Source of the DNA: Shewanella hanedai
GTDB lineage: Bacteria; Pseudomonadota; Gammaproteobacteria; Enterobacterales; Shewanellaceae
Assembly (NCBI RefSeq): GCF_007197645.1
Contig: NZ_VKGK01000022.1
Span: 1 to 64,000, forward strand
Direction: 5' to 3'
Length of the DNA: 64,000 nt
The translations under genes and the position numbers were made by a program. The notes below the pieces were generated by a model. That model was not told the DNA's origin and made no database searches. It saw only the letters and a list, made by a program, of their open reading frames with translations. Position 1 is the first letter of the stretch; the number at the start of each line of letters is the position of its first letter. Positions 38,954 through 46,455 of this stretch are shown here, piece after piece.

Positions 38954-39997
38954 CTAAGGATATGGGTGAAGTGCTTTACTAGAGGCTTTACCTTTACACC
39001 ATTTTCCGTTTTGGTGTTTTCTTTTAAATTCACACATAGCATCCCAACGACCGCTAACACCACTGTATTGACGGCGGAATTCTTTGGCTGAGATTAACCA
39101 TGAATCGGATGAAATCCCGAGTTCGCAAAGCAACTTAGGACGGTTTGAATCAATAAATCCTTTTTTGTCATGTCTAATTGCTCTGCCGGTCCAGTCAATA
39201 AGTTGTAGGTAGTCAGATAAATGGAATGGGATACCTGATTGGGTTGTTTGATGAGTTGAACCATCAAATTCAGCAAGGGGGGATAATGGAGTAGGTGTGA
39301 TGGATTCTGCTTTATTATCTGCCTTTTTTAGCGTTTTTTCTTGAATATTCCGTTCTACATTTAGCTCGTCAATACGCTCTTGAACCGAAGTAAAGTCAGA
39401 GGTTTGTAGTGAGTCGGCAATACCAGCTCTAATAGGGTTTAAATCCACATACATCATACAGGCTAGTAGCGCTTGTTCATCAAGTAGGGCTTGTGACTTG
39501 AAGCGTCCCTCCCAAAAAGCACCTTTGCATTCATCTTCGAGATTGGCCTTACGTGCAATTTCTTCATTTAGGCATCGCATAAACCAAGAAATGCTTGATA
39601 AGCGTTCCTGCCATTTAGCAATAAGCCCATCAAGCAGTATCAGTTCCCCTTCAATGAGTCCTTCACCTTTCATGTATTTAGTGGCGACTTCATTACCGTG
39701 AAACAACTGTTGCCAGCGGCTAATCACATCTCGATGACTTAAAGACTGGGCTTTATTTAAGTCAATTTTAAGGACTAAATGGTAGTGATTATTCATCACT
39801 GCATAAGCACAAATATCAATACAGAATATGGCAGAAAGCGCTTTGACTTTATCGACAATCCAACCTCGTCTATGTTCAAAACTCTTACCCGTCAGTTTAT
39901 CTTCGCCGCAGAGATAAGCTCTTCTGACGCAACGATTTATCACATGATAGAAGGGTGTTGTTTCTGCATCGATTAAGACCCGGCGAGCTGAAGTCAT
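38954..39997 (-). CDS. REP-associated tyrosine transposase (RAYT, Y1_Tnp family)
   Basis: 347 aa. Single-strand HUH transposase: PFYHVINRCVRRAYLCG near residues 15-31, the metal-binding HUH triad in AVMNNHYHLVLKI near 66-77, KGAFWEGRFKSQ near 163 and MMYVDLNPIRAG near 186-197. Longer than classical RAYTs (about 160-230 aa) because of a C-terminal extension. No inverted repeats flank it, as usual for RAYTs, which are immobile and act on REP elements. Two candidate targets lie 3.4 and 4.3 kb away (43355, 44288). Confidence 0.9.
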   Translation of the reverse strand: MTSARRVLIDAETTPFYHVINRCVRRAYLCGEDKLTGKSFEHRRGWIVDKVKALSAIFCIDICAYAVMNNHYHLVLKIDLNKAQSLSHRDVISRWQQLFHGNEVATKYMKGEGLIEGELILLDGLIAKWQERLSSISWFMRCLNEEIARKANLEDECKGAFWEGRFKSQALLDEQALLACMMYVDLNPIRAGIADSLQTSDFTSVQERIDELNVERNIQEKTLKKADNKAESITPTPLSPLAEFDGSTHQTTQSGIPFHLSDYLQLIDWTGRAIRHDKKGFIDSNRPKLLCELGISSDSWLISAKEFRRQYSGVSGRWDAMCEFKRKHQNGKWCKGKASSKALHPYP

Positions 39998-40091
39998 AGA
40001 AGTTACCCCATAGAAAACTAAAGCAAGAGAACTTAAAGCCTAGTAGGAGATAGATTAAAAGACAAAAGTTATGGCTGTCCTCTCTTTCTTG

Positions 40092-43000
40092 TTAGCTATT
40101 TGCTAATTTTGCTGCATCTTTCCATAAATAACTGGGCATAGGTTCATGTAATTCCCAGGTTATATTCATAGGTTGAGATCCACTAGTTTCGACTAAACTA
40201 ACCCAACCTAAGTTCACAAATCCCATCGTATTTCCATTTTCGTCTTTATTGGATTCTCGTACCCATAACATGAGTCTTTTACCTATCTCTTTATGCTGAA
40301 TATAGGTTAATCCTTTACCACTCTCTGGCTTTGATGAGTTTTGAGTTTGCCAATGGAAGTGCGTAGGGCTCATTGCATAATCATGATAGCGCGTAGTCGG
40401 TGAAAAATGCTGATCTGACTTTTGTAATGTGACAAATAAGAGCTCTACGTTGATATCTTTTAAGTTGAATACTCCTTCACGGCTAACAGCTTGTTTCTCG
40501 AAGGTTGAGCCACCTAATCCTGTAATAATTTGCTCTCGAGTATAACGAGCATTGAGCTGTAATGGGCAAGGGAAGTCTGTTTCAATCTTCTGAACCTGAG
40601 TGTCGTTAGTATCAAGTAAGTAGTTGATAACTTGTATTAACTCGCTTTGATATTCTGGATGAGCAAGTGCAGCTAAGCTTTCTGATAAAGAGTTAAAATT
40701 TAGTTTGCTGCCTGCACAGTTCCAAAAGTCATAGTGGCACATTAATGCCATTTTTTGCTCTATTGGATCGCCATTATCAACCCACATGAAGTTATTTATG
40801 GCTAGTGAGCGAATAAACTTTAGATAAGTTCGGGCATCACATTTCATTAAACTGTTGCTAATAGCTTTGTGGTAATTTTCAGCTATTGGGGTTTGGTTTA
40901 CTTTTCCAATTAGTTTTAGATCGCTTAACAGACGAGTCCAACCTCCTCCTTTGTTAAGTTTATTCTTATAAATATCAAGTAGCTGAATATTAGAATTGAA
41001 CGTTAAAAAATTACTCAACGTCAGTTTTTGAGTTGTATGGTACTGAAAGTTTTGAATATAAGATTTTAGTTTCTGCTGATTCAATATTGCTTTTTTAATA
41101 TTGTTTAAGATGATCTCTTTGGTTTTTTTCTGTAGTTCAATATGACAACCAAGCGGAAGATGGGGAAAGCCATGTTCAATTTCTTTGCTTATGGAAGTAT
41201 GAGTTTTTCCTATTAATGCTCTGAATTTTTGAGAGAAATCATATTCAGATCTAGCATTACCGACAAAATCCAACACAGTGACACATTCTTTACCATCGTT
41301 ATGGCGTAAGCCACGTCCTAACTGCTGCAAGAATATTGTTAGGCTCTCTGTTGGACGTAAAAATAGAAGGGTATCTATTTCTGGGATATCGACGCCTTCG
41401 TTAAATATATCAACAACACAGAGGATATTTATATCTCCTTGCTGTAAAGCTTGTCTTACCGAATATCTTTCAGAAGCATTTTTACTTGTAAGTACAGCAC
41501 TTGGAATATTTTTAAGAGAAAACTTTTCGGCCATATATCGAGCATGTTCTTGGTTGACACAAAAGGCTAAAGCCCGCATTTCTAATGGCTTTGCTATAAG
41601 TTCTTCAATATTTTTCAGTATTTTTTGTAGTCGTTGATCATTTTGGGTATAGAGTTTAGTTAATTCGCTTGGGTTATAACGACCGTTTTCCCATTTTACC
41701 TGTCTTAGATCGGTATTATCATCAATACCGAAATATTGAAAAGGACATAAATGTCTTAGATTTATAGCCTCAGGTAATCTGAGCTCAGCTGCTATTACTC
41801 CCCCAAAATCATCTAATATATTTTTACCATCATGACGCTCAGGTGTGGCGGTAAGCCCCAATAATATCCTTGGTGAAAAGTGATTGATGAATTTTCGGTA
41901 ACTATCTGCTGATACATGATGGACTTCATCGATAACAATGAAATCATAGTAATCTGAACTGAGGTTTATATTGTCTAGTTGATTATTAAAACTTTGAATT
42001 GATGCAAAAAGTTGATTATATGAATCTGGTTTATGTTGTCCTACCCATAACTCACCAAAATTTGATTGTTTCAGTACCGCTCTAAAGCTTTCTATTGCTT
42101 GTACTAATATCTCTTCTCTGTGTGCAATAAACAGAATTTTTGCTGTAGGGTTTTTTAGATAGAAACGTTTAAAGTCAAAAGCTGATATCAGGGTTTTACC
42201 AGTACCTGTAGCGGCTACTATCAGGTTTCTATTTCTATCATGTATATTCCGCTCTGCATCTAATCTATCTAAAATTTCAATTTGATGTTGATGAGGAGTT
42301 AAATCGAAAAATAACGTATTCGAGTGTTCTTTATCACCACGACCAGCACTAAGCGAATGCTTTAGTTTACTACTCGCTTTTTCTGAACCATCAAACATTT
42401 CAAATTCAGGTTGCTGCCAGTATGTCCCGAATGTACTGAATGTTTTCTCAATGATATGTGGGATTTCTTGATTAGTTATCTTCAAGTTCCACTCTAAGCC
42501 ATTGGTTAGAGCCGAACGAGATAGGTTTGATGAACCTATATAACCGGTATGAAACCCTGAATCTCGCATGAATAGGTAAGATTTAGCATGAAGACGTTCT
42601 TGATTATGGTTATAGCTTAATTTTACTTCGGTGTTAGGTAGCTGGGCTAGCCATTGAACGGCTTTTAGATCCGTAGCTCCCATATAAGATGTCGTAATAA
42701 TTTGAAGTTTATGTTTGTTATTACTAGTAAAAGTTCGAAGCTCATCCATAAAAATTCTAAGACCAGTCCATTTGATGAATGAAACGATCCAACAGATTCT
42801 ATTAGAAGATAGAATTTCACGCTTAATTTCACTTTCTAGTGAGATCCCTTGATTGCTACCGCAGAATAACTCGCTTTGTGTGAGACCTGTAAGAGGAGTT
42901 ATTTTGTCTATATGTGCGGATAATTTAGCTGCAATCGGATCATGTTTATCAAAAATTGCGGTAAGTAGCTTTGCTGGCTGTGCTACTGCGAAATCGGATA

Positions 43001-43250
43001 AATCAAGGTTGTCGACTCTTTCCTGAAGCCAATAAATTAGCTCATTTGCTAATTCTATTTGGGCTAATGGAGAGTCTTTGGTACTTTTTGATTCAGATAT
43101 AGCTAGATGAAAAACATGAACTAATGCACGAGTTAGCCAAAGCGTTTGCTCGGTTGTATCCATATTTCTTTCTGAAATAAAGAACTTATCTTTATCCAAC
43201 TTATTATTGATAACTTTCGTTATAAGTTGCTCATAAATACCTGTTTGCAT
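40092..43250 (-). CDS. PLD nuclease - SF2 helicase - DUF3427 fusion protein (candidate defence gene)
   Basis: 1052 aa from the ATG at 43250 (a TTG four codons earlier is possible). Domains in order: N-terminal uncharacterised region (1-140); PLD-type nuclease, with LHAKSYLFM near 220 and GYIGSSNLSRSAL near 236-248; DEAD/ResIII helicase with Walker A AATGTGKT near 346, DEVHH near 441, LTATPER near 466; helicase C domain with FNEGVDIPEID and QQLGRGLRH near 650; DUF3427-like C-terminus (GGSTFEKQAVSREGVFNLK, HFHWQTQNSS) from about 880. One HxK motif suggests a dimeric nuclease. A/T-rich, Asn/Ile/Lys-rich composition unlike its neighbours suggests recent transfer. Possibly antiviral. Confidence 0.87.
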   Translation of the reverse strand: MQTGIYEQLITKVINNKLDKDKFFISERNMDTTEQTLWLTRALVHVFHLAISESKSTKDSPLAQIELANELIYWLQERVDNLDLSDFAVAQPAKLLTAIFDKHDPIAAKLSAHIDKITPLTGLTQSELFCGSNQGISLESEIKREILSSNRICWIVSFIKWTGLRIFMDELRTFTSNNKHKLQIITTSYMGATDLKAVQWLAQLPNTEVKLSYNHNQERLHAKSYLFMRDSGFHTGYIGSSNLSRSALTNGLEWNLKITNQEIPHIIEKTFSTFGTYWQQPEFEMFDGSEKASSKLKHSLSAGRGDKEHSNTLFFDLTPHQHQIEILDRLDAERNIHDRNRNLIVAATGTGKTLISAFDFKRFYLKNPTAKILFIAHREEILVQAIESFRAVLKQSNFGELWVGQHKPDSYNQLFASIQSFNNQLDNINLSSDYYDFIVIDEVHHVSADSYRKFINHFSPRILLGLTATPERHDGKNILDDFGGVIAAELRLPEAINLRHLCPFQYFGIDDNTDLRQVKWENGRYNPSELTKLYTQNDQRLQKILKNIEELIAKPLEMRALAFCVNQEHARYMAEKFSLKNIPSAVLTSKNASERYSVRQALQQGDINILCVVDIFNEGVDIPEIDTLLFLRPTESLTIFLQQLGRGLRHNDGKECVTVLDFVGNARSEYDFSQKFRALIGKTHTSISKEIEHGFPHLPLGCHIELQKKTKEIILNNIKKAILNQQKLKSYIQNFQYHTTQKLTLSNFLTFNSNIQLLDIYKNKLNKGGGWTRLLSDLKLIGKVNQTPIAENYHKAISNSLMKCDARTYLKFIRSLAINNFMWVDNGDPIEQKMALMCHYDFWNCAGSKLNFNSLSESLAALAHPEYQSELIQVINYLLDTNDTQVQKIETDFPCPLQLNARYTREQIITGLGGSTFEKQAVSREGVFNLKDINVELLFVTLQKSDQHFSPTTRYHDYAMSPTHFHWQTQNSSKPESGKGLTYIQHKEIGKRLMLWVRESNKDENGNTMGFVNLGWVSLVETSGSQPMNITWELHEPMPSYLWKDAAKLANS

Positions 43251-43354
43251 TATAAAACTCAAATACGTTTAGATTGAGTGGAACTATGCCAGGTAAGTCA
43301 TTTTTTGCAAGTAACAAGTAATATCGAAGAGACACCCTTTTGCTTTCCCCATAA

Positions 43355-43446
43355 GTGTAGATGCGGCTGCGAGTTTCGGTTTCAGGGATGAAACCGTAAA
43401 GCGGCCAGGGATGGCTTCACAGCGTCTCGCAGAAGTACCTGCATAT
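43355..43446. repeat. hairpin-rich 92-bp repeat, copy A (REPIN-like)
   Basis: Outer imperfect arms GTGTAGATGCGGCTGCGAG and CTCGCAGAAGTACCTGCAT enclose GGTTTC-AGGGAT-GAAACC, then GCGGCCAGGGATGGCTTCACAGCG (written in parts: GCC-AGGGAT-GGC). Same plan as copy B at 44288. A GTAG tetranucleotide stands at the left end, as in REP elements. Confidence 0.7.
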
Positions 43447-43570
43447 TCAGCGAACCGCAGGTTATAAACACCTATAAGGCAGTGAATTACAACAAACCTC
43501 CAAATATAGAAATACTAAACGGAATCAAGACACAAAATGTTATTTATCAGACTTGTTAACCGACAAGTGA

Positions 43571-43786
43571 TCAAAGTTCTGGGCTGACTATCCCAATGAA
43601 AATGATCGTGAGAACACTACTTCCAGCCGCTACTCAATCGTTACTGCCACTAATCTAGGTTCATTGCATGAACCAGAGATCTATCATGATGAACATAGTT
43701 TTACTTTGTTTGAATCAGAAAGCTCCAAAGCCTTAACCCAATATCTCTCAGCACTCTCGACTATCTCTATTCAGGAAACCAGTTAA
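43571..43786 (+). pseudogene. orphan 71-codon coding remnant
   Basis: An open frame starting directly after an in-frame TGA and having no start codon reads like real protein: SKFWADYPNENDRENTTSSR and later PEIYHDEHSFTLFESESS, ending ISIQETS-stop. The composition is balanced and there is no antisense gene, so it is probably the C-terminal remnant of a decayed gene. Family not recognised. Confidence 0.5.
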
Positions 43787-43813
43787 GCTCCTCTAATCTT
43801 TTCCTCTGTGAAC

Positions 43814-43902
43814 TCAACAACATCCTTGTTTAATGGCTAGTTCGCCAATCCTTGGCTTTCGCTCATAAGATAATGGCTTCACCATATTCGCTGTAGCGAA
43901 GG
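43814..43902. repeat. CAACAACATCCTTGTTTAA-type repeat, copy C1
   Basis: Starts TCAACAACATCCTTGTTTAA, continues with a GGCTAGTTCGCC segment, a CTTTCGCTCA segment, and ATGGC/GCCAT hairpin ends near ATTCGCTGTAGCGAAG. Followed directly by copy C2; a third copy is at 48216. Confidence 0.65.
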
Positions 43903-43995
43903 TCAACAACGTCCTTGTTTAACTGCCAGTTCGCTATCCCTAGCTCTCGTTCATTTGCACGTAGCTTTGCTACATTCACCGTGGTGAGAATGCTC
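43903..43995. repeat. CAACAAC(A/G)TCCTTGTTTAA-type repeat, copy C2
   Basis: Same layout as C1 with a different tail: GTAGCTTTGCTAC hairpin and ACCGTGGTGAGAATGCT end, which is shared with copy C3 at 48216. Confidence 0.65.
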
Positions 43996-44287
43996 CTATT
44001 TGTGGATCAAGATAAAAGCTATTTACCACAGAGGGCCGGAGGACTTGGAGAGCAGCGAAATCGAAGAGGCAGTTTTGGTTTTCCCTCCAATCTTTACCTC
44101 TATGTTGACTCTTATCTTATTTTTCCACTCGAAACTTGCAGCGTAGCACCCTAGAAGTGAGCCTGTGAACGTTCTCGCAGGCAACGCTGCTCCTTTCTAA
44201 TATAAAGATAAAAGCTATCTACCACGGAGAACACAGAGAACGCGGAGAGAAGCCAAATCGAAGAGGTTTATTGCTTTTATAAACAAG

Positions 44288-44379
44288 GTGTAGGTAGGCA
44301 AGAGGGTCTCGAAAACACGGATGTTTTCGCGAAGCGGCCATGGATGGCTTCACAGCGTCCCGAGAGCTTACCTACACAT
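44288..44379. repeat. hairpin-rich 92-bp repeat, copy B (REPIN-like)
   Basis: Perfect 9-bp terminal inverted repeats GTGTAGGTA (44288-44296) and TACCTACAC (44369-44377); inner TCTCG/CGAGA, then GAAAAC-ACGGAT-GTTTTC and GCGGCCATGGATGGCTTCACAGCG (in parts: GCC-ATGGAT-GGC). The GAAAAC/GTTTTC stem of B replaces GGTTTC/GAAACC of A, a compensated change that keeps the hairpin. Length equals copy A. Confidence 0.75.
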
Positions 44380-44430
44380 GAGCCTGCTGCAAGCAATAAA
44401 TATCAATGAATCCATGGTTCCCAACTATCG

Positions 44431-44655
44431 ACCAAGTACCAAAACCCAGATGGGAATGAGATGGTAAAACGATGATTAGCTTCATCGTTGAAGCTCACAC
44501 GCCTCGTTGGAGGCGATTAACACCAATAAGGTTATGACTTTAAATTACCAACCAAGTACCAAAAATGAAGAGAATTATATAGTTAAAGCGATAAAATCGC
44601 TTCATCGGTGAAGCTAACAAGGTTTGATTACCTTAAACCCACCAGGTACCAAATA
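44431..44655. repeat. degenerate tandem family with ACCAAGTACC boxes and hairpins
   Basis: Boxes ACCAAGTACCAAAA at 44431 and 44551 and ACCAGGTACCAAA at 44641. The first two are each followed by a hairpin AGCTTCA-TCGT-TGAAGCT (44478-44495) or GCTTCA-TCGG-TGAAGC (44599-44614); stems are conserved, surrounding sequence drifts. Confidence 0.55.
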
Positions 44656-44789
44656 AGCCAAATGAAACCAAAAGCTAACTAAGAAAATATTTGATCAACT
44701 TGTTGTTCGACAAGTTGAAAGATTTTTTTGATAACAGCTGTCTTATTCATTGCTACTTAATCGAAGTAGTGTCTTTGGTATTAAATAAG

Positions 44790-45221
44790 ATGAAAACAAC
44801 AAATTTTGGTTATGTGTTTGGCGTACTCGGTGTCTCCTTGCTGTTGCTGTGGTTAGGCGTTTATAAGTTCACCCCTACTGAGGCGAAATTGATTGAGCCC
44901 TTAATTGTAAACCATCCTTTGTTAAGTTGGGTCTATCAGCTGTTCTCTGTGCAAACTGTTTCTAACCTTATTGGCTCGGTTGAAATTATTGTTGGCCTAG
45001 GTTTACTGCTGGGGTTTAAAAACGCGAAAGTCGGTTTGATATCAGGGTTAGCTGCAGTGGGTATTTTTGTGGTGACGCTCAGTTTTATACTGACAACACC
45101 AGATACGTGGAAAGTCTCAGATGGTGTACTTATCACTAGCTTCTTCTTACTTAAAGACTGGGTGTTTCTTGCAGTGGCAATCATGGTGGTTGAAACGAGC
45201 CGTGGCGCACTAAAGCGATAG
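44790..45221 (+). CDS. DUF417 (YkgB/RclC-like) inner-membrane protein
   Basis: 143 aa from the ATG at 44790 (longest frame begins at 44691, but that extension lies in the repeat region and looks non-coding). Four hydrophobic segments; LLLLWLGVYKFTPTEAKLIEPLI and IIVGLGLLLGFKNAKVG are family-typical. In E. coli the homolog RclC (YkgB) protects against reactive chlorine. A catalase-like gene follows 37 bp later, so an oxidative-stress operon is likely. Confidence 0.82.
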   Translation: MKTTNFGYVFGVLGVSLLLLWLGVYKFTPTEAKLIEPLIVNHPLLSWVYQLFSVQTVSNLIGSVEIIVGLGLLLGFKNAKVGLISGLAAVGIFVVTLSFILTTPDTWKVSDGVLITSFFLLKDWVFLAVAIMVVETSRGALKR

Positions 45222-45258
45222 CCCTCCATTTATCTAGGCTTATCTGTAAGGAATTATC

Positions 45259-46251
45259 ATGCGTACAAATAGACTCTCTTTGCTTATTAAAACCTGTTTA
45301 TTAACGGGGTTATCTGTGCTGACTTCTCCGGTTTTTGCCGCCGACATATCAATTTCTGAACTGGTTGATGCCGTTAATGGCACTCCTGATACTGCCAGTC
45401 GTGAGGCGGGTAAAAAAGTAAAATTACGTAATCATGCTAAAGGGTTTTGTACCTCAGGATCATTTATCCCTAATCCTAAATTGCAGCAATCTTTGGCTAT
45501 TCCCTTTTTTGAGCAAGCGGAAATTCCTGTTACAGCGCGTTTCTCCCTTGGTGGTACTAATCCACACTCATCGGACAGAGGTGCTGGCCGCTTTATGTCT
45601 CTTAAGATTGATGGTGATAAAGAGAGCCTTAATTTTGTTACGACTAACTCCCCTGTCTTTTTTGCCAGTAATTTGGAGGAATTTTTTACCTTTCAAACTA
45701 AGGTGAAACAAGGGGCTGAAGGCAAGCAATGGCTTATGGATAATCAACCCAATGCTAGGGCTTTTTTCGATTACATCAAAACCTTGCCACCGAGTGTTAG
45801 TTTTGCCAATAGTCGCTACTTTGGGGTTAATAGCTTCCTGTTCACAGCTAATAATGGCGACATAATGCCTGGGCGTTGGAGTTTTGAGCCTGTTGATGGG
45901 GTGATTAATCTCAGCCAAACCCAGCTTGAGAAATTACCCACTGACTTTTTAAAAGCCGAGTTATTAACTCGCATTAAACAACAACCTGCCGCGTGGGATC
46001 TCTATATTCAACTGGCACTCCCTGGTGATGAGGTTAACGACCCAACCGTGTTGTGGCCTGATACTCGCCAACGTTTATTGGTCGGGCAAGTGCTAATTGA
46101 CGGGAGCCGAGATAATGAAACCGCAACAATGCAGTGTGATAAGGGCATTTTTAACCCCGTGTTATTGCCCAAAGGCATCACTCCTTCAGCTGATCCCATC
46201 TTAAATGCCCGAACTCCGGCCTACATAGATTCATTTATCCGACGCCTATAG
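45259..46251 (+). CDS. periplasmic catalase-related peroxidase (SrpA/KatB-like small catalase)
   Basis: 330 aa with signal peptide (residues 1-27, cleaved after VFA). Core of a heme catalase: KLRNHAKGFC near 55 with the distal histidine, VTARFSLGGTNPHSSDRGAG near 92-111, FVTTNSPVFFASNLEEFF near 123-140, and RTPAY near the C-terminus offering the heme-ligand tyrosine of the RxxxY motif. Much shorter than ordinary catalase, as in SrpA-like peroxidases. AAGGA 7 nt before the ATG. Terminator-like hairpin follows. Confidence 0.9.
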   Translation: MRTNRLSLLIKTCLLTGLSVLTSPVFAADISISELVDAVNGTPDTASREAGKKVKLRNHAKGFCTSGSFIPNPKLQQSLAIPFFEQAEIPVTARFSLGGTNPHSSDRGAGRFMSLKIDGDKESLNFVTTNSPVFFASNLEEFFTFQTKVKQGAEGKQWLMDNQPNARAFFDYIKTLPPSVSFANSRYFGVNSFLFTANNGDIMPGRWSFEPVDGVINLSQTQLEKLPTDFLKAELLTRIKQQPAAWDLYIQLALPGDEVNDPTVLWPDTRQRLLVGQVLIDGSRDNETATMQCDKGIFNPVLLPKGITPSADPILNARTPAYIDSFIRRL

Positions 46252-46261
46252 GCAAAAAGCT

Positions 46262-46370
46262 TATTCGCCTCACTTAGTGAGGCGAATAGCGCTGTTAATT
46301 GCCTCATCCCCAAAACACGCAATAGTAAATCCTGAATCGGTCATCAAAAATAGACTCTAGATCGAAGAGA
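46262..46370. repeat. 109-bp direct repeat, copy E1
   Basis: Begins with a 12-bp hairpin TATTCGCCTCAC-TTA-GTGAGGCGAATA (46262-46288), a terminator of the catalase gene, and ends at GATCGAAGAGA. Copy E2 at 48070 has the same length with about 11 mismatches and no gap. Confidence 0.9.
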
Positions 46371-46455
46371 CTGATAAACAGGTGTAGATGCCGTTTCGAC
46401 AATTAATCGACATTAACATTGCTAGGGTGGCGCTATTAACCACAATGGAGTCAAG

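Larger units (their letters stand above)
43251..44789. other. 1.5-kb repeat-rich spacer
   Basis: No intact gene between the helicase and DUF417 genes. It contains two hairpin-rich 92-bp repeats, an orphan 71-codon coding remnant, two copies of a 90-bp repeat, a third tandem family with ACCAAGTACCAAAA boxes and imperfect AGCTTCA/TGAAGCT hairpins. Open frames here (e.g. near 43915) cross repeats and are not believed. The spacer looks like a landing zone for repeats and debris. Confidence 0.7.

Noticed and set aside
43915-44154. 79-codon frame in the 43-44 kb spacer
   Set aside because: Runs through copy C2 of a dispersed repeat and has no ribosome site.
44691-44789. N-terminal extension of the DUF417 protein
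   Set aside because: Sequence is unlike family N-termini and lies in repeat-derived DNA; ATG at 44790 fits the family better.
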